Assembly (NCBI GenBank): GCA_012862575.1
Contig: BLSF01000059.1
Span: forward strand, 186,001-250,000
Reading direction: 5' to 3'
Length of the DNA stretch: 64,000 nt
Source of the DNA: Parietichytrium sp. I65-24A
Taxonomy: Eukaryota; Sar; Bigyra; Thraustochytrida; Thraustochytriidae
Shown: in pieces, positions 60,836 to 64,000 of the stretch
How positions within the stretch are numbered: position 1 is the first letter of the stretch
Layout of the letters: the number at the start of each line of letters is the position of its first letter
The notes under the pieces: generated by a model
Seen by the model: only the letters and a program-made list of their open reading frames with translations
Told to the model about the DNA's origin: nothing
Database searches by the model: none
Translations under genes and position numbers: made by a program

Positions 60836-63169
60836 AAGACACAGGTTGCCAAGGTTGCCAAGATAATCACGGTGGGCTCAGCTTGGAAACGAGAAGAGAC
60901 AGCGCCGACACACTTGCAAGTGGCGGAAGAGCTTGCCCGAAACGCTTCCACTATTGTAGCATCCTGGCGTGATGCCCGTGATGGATCGATGAAGAATGAC
61001 GGGCGAGATCCTCGATGCTGACATTGGCAGCGATCGAAGGAGGAATCCCTCTCCCTCTCTCTGTGTCTCTCCATCTATCTTCCTACATTCCATTCCATTC
61101 CATTCACTCCCTCTCTTCTTTCTTTTTTTCTTACCATCGGCATGTGGAGCAATCCAACCCATCTTCGTCTGGCTGGTGTAGTTATCTGGCCTCTGACGGT
61201 CATCGCTGCCAGAAGAGAAGATGCCACAAGGCTGAGGAGACTTGGCAGTAAAGTCGAGAAATGATACTTAGGCTGCCTCGCTGTGTCGCCGGTCAACGAG
61301 CAAAAAGCGAGGTCCAACACTGCACAAAACTCCCGCGAACCGATACGTGGCCCGGGCAACTGGGAAGTAAAGTGAAGCTACAAATCGCTGGTGGCTTCGT
61401 GTACATGCGTGAATAAAGTTGGAAAATTAAACCCTCTACCTTCACGTTTCCGATCTTTGCGTCCCGCAGTTCCGTAGTATGCGTTGATTTGCCTGTTTCC
61501 AAATCTTCTCTACTAGCGAGTAGATGATGTCCATCGAGTCCATCGCCCATCGTCCATCGTCCATGGATAGACATAGAACGAAAAAGATATGATGTGGCCG
61601 TTCCACTTTGCCTGGTAGCGTGGTGGTTGTGCGATATGCGAGCACATTCCTCTCCGCTGCTCGATGATCAACAGGATGGACGGACGAATACCGGTAACCT
61701 GAACTGCCCAGGCATGTGCTCACTATTTGCCCGGCGGGCTCATGGGGCCATTCTTCTTTGGCGATATTCTTCCTGGCAACGTGTGCGCGTGCTTGAGGCT
61801 CAGCCAAAGTTCTAAATTCTACATTCTGAAGCTATTTAATGTACAGTGAATCGAAAAAGCTCTCTAGTTGAACATAAGCGTTGATGATTTGGATCTGAAG
61901 GTTTCTCTGACAACTATGAAAACAGACTGCGCGAAAATTCTTGCGTGTACAGGACCCGCACCGTGCATTGGGCACCTCGGCTGGCTCGATAGAGCGGCTT
62001 GCTTTTAAAGTTGTCGCTTTTACGCGGCGGCGGCCTTTGTTTGCTGCGGATTTATTCGTCAAACATTTTAATCAAAAGAAAGAATACTTTTTACCGGCCA
62101 TGCACGAACCTTTCAAGCAATCTTTTTAAAACTACCTCATTGATACACATCTTTCTCAACACTAATCAGTCACCCCCCTGCTGCACATGCTTTTCAAGAT
62201 CGGAGCTCGCGGACGAAGGATAGGTTCATCGGAGAGAGCCCTCCTTGGTCAACGCATAAAATCCTGTCCGCTCTTCGTCAATCTTCAACAAAGGACACGG
62301 ACGATCGATGTGAGCAAACGCAAGTGGTGAGATAACTCTGGTGCAAAAATGTGCCAAGCGCGTCGGGGCACCTCGGCAATCTCAACTTGGCAACTCTCGG
62401 AAACTTGACTCTTCGAACCTGCGTCAAGCCGCGCCATTCATTTAAAAGCTTCAAAAGCTTGCATGTTGATTCGAGATCCTTGAACAAAGTACTCAGTACT
62501 CAGTCGCAGCTTGTGAATTTGTGTTCGTTCTTGCCAAACATTGCCAAACTTTGAACTTGCCGCCATTTCTCGCCGTTGGACAATACTATGGGTTCTCAGG
62601 CTTAGCAGCTCACCAATAGTTTTCCAGCCGGGCGGGTTCCAGTAGGCGGAACCCAGTGGTTGCGGAACGTAATGGAGGAACGTTCTATTTGATCGTGATC
62701 ACTCTTTTGCTCGTCAGGGCTAGGGTTTCGAGCCCTGCCAGACAGTTAGGGTGTTCTGGTAAGTTGCTCCTTGAGCTCTGGAGAACAAGGAACAAAACCC
62801 TATTTCTCTTATTAGTGTCTGCTATAAACGGACCTCATCTATACTCAACACTAGGAGTCTACCAGTCTCTCTGATAGCCCGTCTGTTAACTCTCTCTGCT
62901 ACCATCCACTCTAGCCAGACCATGACCACGAGAGTTGTGGTGGCGGGAAGGACGCCTACCCATCACCTACCCCTCCTACCCCTCCTCTCCCCGCTCACGC
63001 AATCCCCACCCCCACAATACCCCCATGACGTCACCCTCCTCGACTCCTCCGCCACCGCTAGAATACCCCTTACCGTAGCCTATCATAGCCTCCCATAGGC
63101 TGCGGACAGCCCCGCTGCTACGCTTCTGCATAGGAGTGCGCTGATGCCCCCCGAGTCGCAGGAGTGGCA

Positions 63170-63412
63170 GGGAGAGAGAGAAAGAGACATAGAGAGATAG
63201 AGAGATAGATAGAGGGGTAGAGAGAGAGAGAGGTAGAGAGAGAGGCCTAAGGTGCGCGTAGGTGGAGAGAGGGGGGTGCTAGCAAAGAGAGAGAGGAAGA
63301 GGGGTGTAGGGAGCGCGAGAAGGTCGAAGAAAGCAAGAAAGAAAGAAAGAAAGAAAGAAAGAAGTCAGCAGGAGCAGCAGCGGGAGCAGCAGCAGGAGCA
63401 GCAGCAAGCAGC
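63170..63412. repeat. Purine-rich GA, GATA, GAAA and GCAGGA tract upstream of eL24
   Basis: Successive low-complexity blocks end 26 bases before the eL24 start codon: GAGA/GATA (63170-63242), GAAA (about 63333-63363) and GCAGCA/GCAGGA (63366-63412). They are probably promoter or 5' UTR sequence of a highly expressed gene. Confidence 0.8.
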
Positions 63413-63438
63413 GAGTGCAGCAAGATCCAAGATCCAAG

Positions 63439-63828
63439 ATGGTTATCAAGACAGATGTGTGCGCGTTCTCTGAGTACAGGATCTACCCAGGGCACGGCGT
63501 CCGCTTCGTGCGCAAGGACGGTCAGGTGATCTCGCTCATCAACAGCAAGTGCAAGTCGCTGTACCACCAGAAGAAGAAGCCTGCAAAGATCAAGTGGACC
63601 GTGGGATGGCGCAAGCTTAACAAGAAGGACAGGAGAGACGATGGCGGCCGCCTCAAGAAGCGCCGCGTGCAGAAGGTGCAGAAGGCATTCGTCGGAGCGT
63701 CCCTGGATGTGATCAAGAAGAAGAAGAACGAGAAGCCTGCTGAGCGTAGTGCGGCACGCGAAGCTGCCAAGAAGGAGATGAAGGAGCGCCAGAAGAAGAA
63801 GGCAGCAAAGGGTGTTGTTAAGAAGTAA
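63439..63828 (+). CDS. RPL24: Large-subunit ribosomal protein eL24
   Basis: The product is 129 residues from the ATG at 63439 (an in-frame GTG lies eight codons upstream). The N-terminus, VCAFSEYRIYPGHGVRFVRK, is the eL24 signature, followed by SKCKSLYHQKKKPAKIKWTV and WRKLNKKDRRD. The rest is Lys-rich and helical, ending KKAAKGVVKK. eL24 sits on the 60S subunit and contributes to an inter-subunit bridge. At 129 residues it is shorter than the roughly 155 residues of yeast and human; the difference is in the C-terminal Lys-rich tail. The first Cys of the usual zinc-finger-like pair region is replaced (KTDVCAFSEYRIYPGHG), as in other eukaryotic eL24. No intron is evident. Confidence 0.96.
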   Translation: MVIKTDVCAFSEYRIYPGHGVRFVRKDGQVISLINSKCKSLYHQKKKPAKIKWTVGWRKLNKKDRRDDGGRLKKRRVQKVQKAFVGASLDVIKKKKNEKPAERSAAREAAKKEMKERQKKKAAKGVVKK

Positions 63829-63891
63829 TTGACAGAAAGAAAGTAATTCATGGACGTTATATTATGACTTGACACAAGGGAGCGGTGTTTT

Positions 63892-63919
63892 TTGTTTGCT
63901 TGTTTGTTTGTTTGTTTGC
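63892..63919. repeat. GTTT run downstream of eL24
   Basis: About six imperfect GTTT units begin about 63 bases after the stop codon, in the sense direction of the gene. It is the same unit and orientation as the long array behind the gene at 18153-20237. Confidence 0.85.
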
Positions 63920-64000
63920 CGAGTCGCTGGACTTGTTTTCCGGTGCGGTACGACCTTCAGGTCAATTGCGATGCGATATTTCTTTTTTGGGTTGTTTTCT

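Larger units (their letters stand above)
59322..63438. other. Gene-poor spacer of about 4 kb upstream of eL24
   Basis: No reading frame here has a recognised domain. Visible repeats: GAAT (60811-60835), CATTC (about 61086-61106), GA/GATA-rich DNA (about 63170-63242), GAAA (about 63333-63363) and GCAGGAGCAGCA (about 63366-63412). The last 300 bases are probably the eL24 promoter and 5' UTR. A 92-codon frame at 59596-59874 opposite the MAP kinase start is open but shows nothing recognisable. Non-coding RNA genes were not identified. Confidence 0.5.

Noticed and set aside
62715-62745. Hairpin agggct-aggg-tttcg-agccct that resembles a tRNA T-arm
   Set aside because: An isolated stem-loop; no acceptor, D or anticodon arms were found around it.

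Overview
The window is eukaryotic nuclear DNA. Genes are mostly single long reading frames separated by repeat-rich, gene-free spacers of roughly 0.2-4 kb, and the products are eukaryotic (myosin head, MAP kinase, SLC25 carrier, RAB3GAP catalytic subunit, GCNA, folate-biopterin transporter, GT10 fucosyltransferase, ABCC transporter, eL24). Very few introns, a BT1/FBT transporter and a possible ciliary coiled-coil protein would fit a unicellular stramenopile such as a thraustochytrid (Labyrinthulomycetes). That placement is an inference from gene style; no marker in the window fixes it. Starts given here are the first in-frame ATG, even where the open frame extends further upstream. || Layout. 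0-0.7 kb: 5' part of an EGF-like multi-pass membrane protein running off the left edge (minus). 3.4-6.9 kb: a myosin-head protein whose nucleotide-binding motifs are eroded (minus). 9.0-10.0 kb: a three-exon mitochondrial carrier (minus), the only gene where introns can be demonstrated. 11.7-13.8 kb: WD40 protein with C-terminal Cys pairs (plus). 14.5-16.5 kb: membrane-anchored six-KH RNA-binding protein (minus). 18.2-20.2 kb: coiled-coil/beta-propeller protein (minus). 21.5-23.3 kb: folate-biopterin transporter (plus). 23.4-25.2 kb: IQ + PH-like + archaemetzincin-like protein whose zinc site is lost (minus). 26.3-26.9 kb: small, possibly N-myristoylated coiled-coil protein (plus). 27.3-29.0 kb: alpha-1,3-fucosyltransferase (minus). 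30.5-33.9 kb: RAB3GAP1-like (plus). || From 34 to 54 kb six consecutive genes lie on the minus strand: GCNA, a tandem pair of about 410-residue multi-pass membrane proteins, an ABCC transporter with a degenerate first ATPase domain, and a second tandem pair of about 520-535-residue multi-pass membrane proteins. The two pairs appear to be remote members of one unrecognised membrane family. 55.4-56.6 kb: coiled-coil protein (plus). 57.2-59.3 kb: MAP kinase with a TEH instead of TEY/TDY activation motif (minus). 59.3-63.4 kb: gene-poor, repeat-rich spacer. 63.4-63.8 kb: ribosomal protein eL24 (plus). || The genes do not form a pathway. The strongest themes are (1) several proteins that keep a fold but have lost catalytic residues (myosin, archaemetzincin, ABCC NBD1), and (2) a locally expanding family of unknown membrane proteins whose duplications include flanking promoter DNA. 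No transposon, virus-derived element, CRISPR array, tRNA or rRNA gene was identified.
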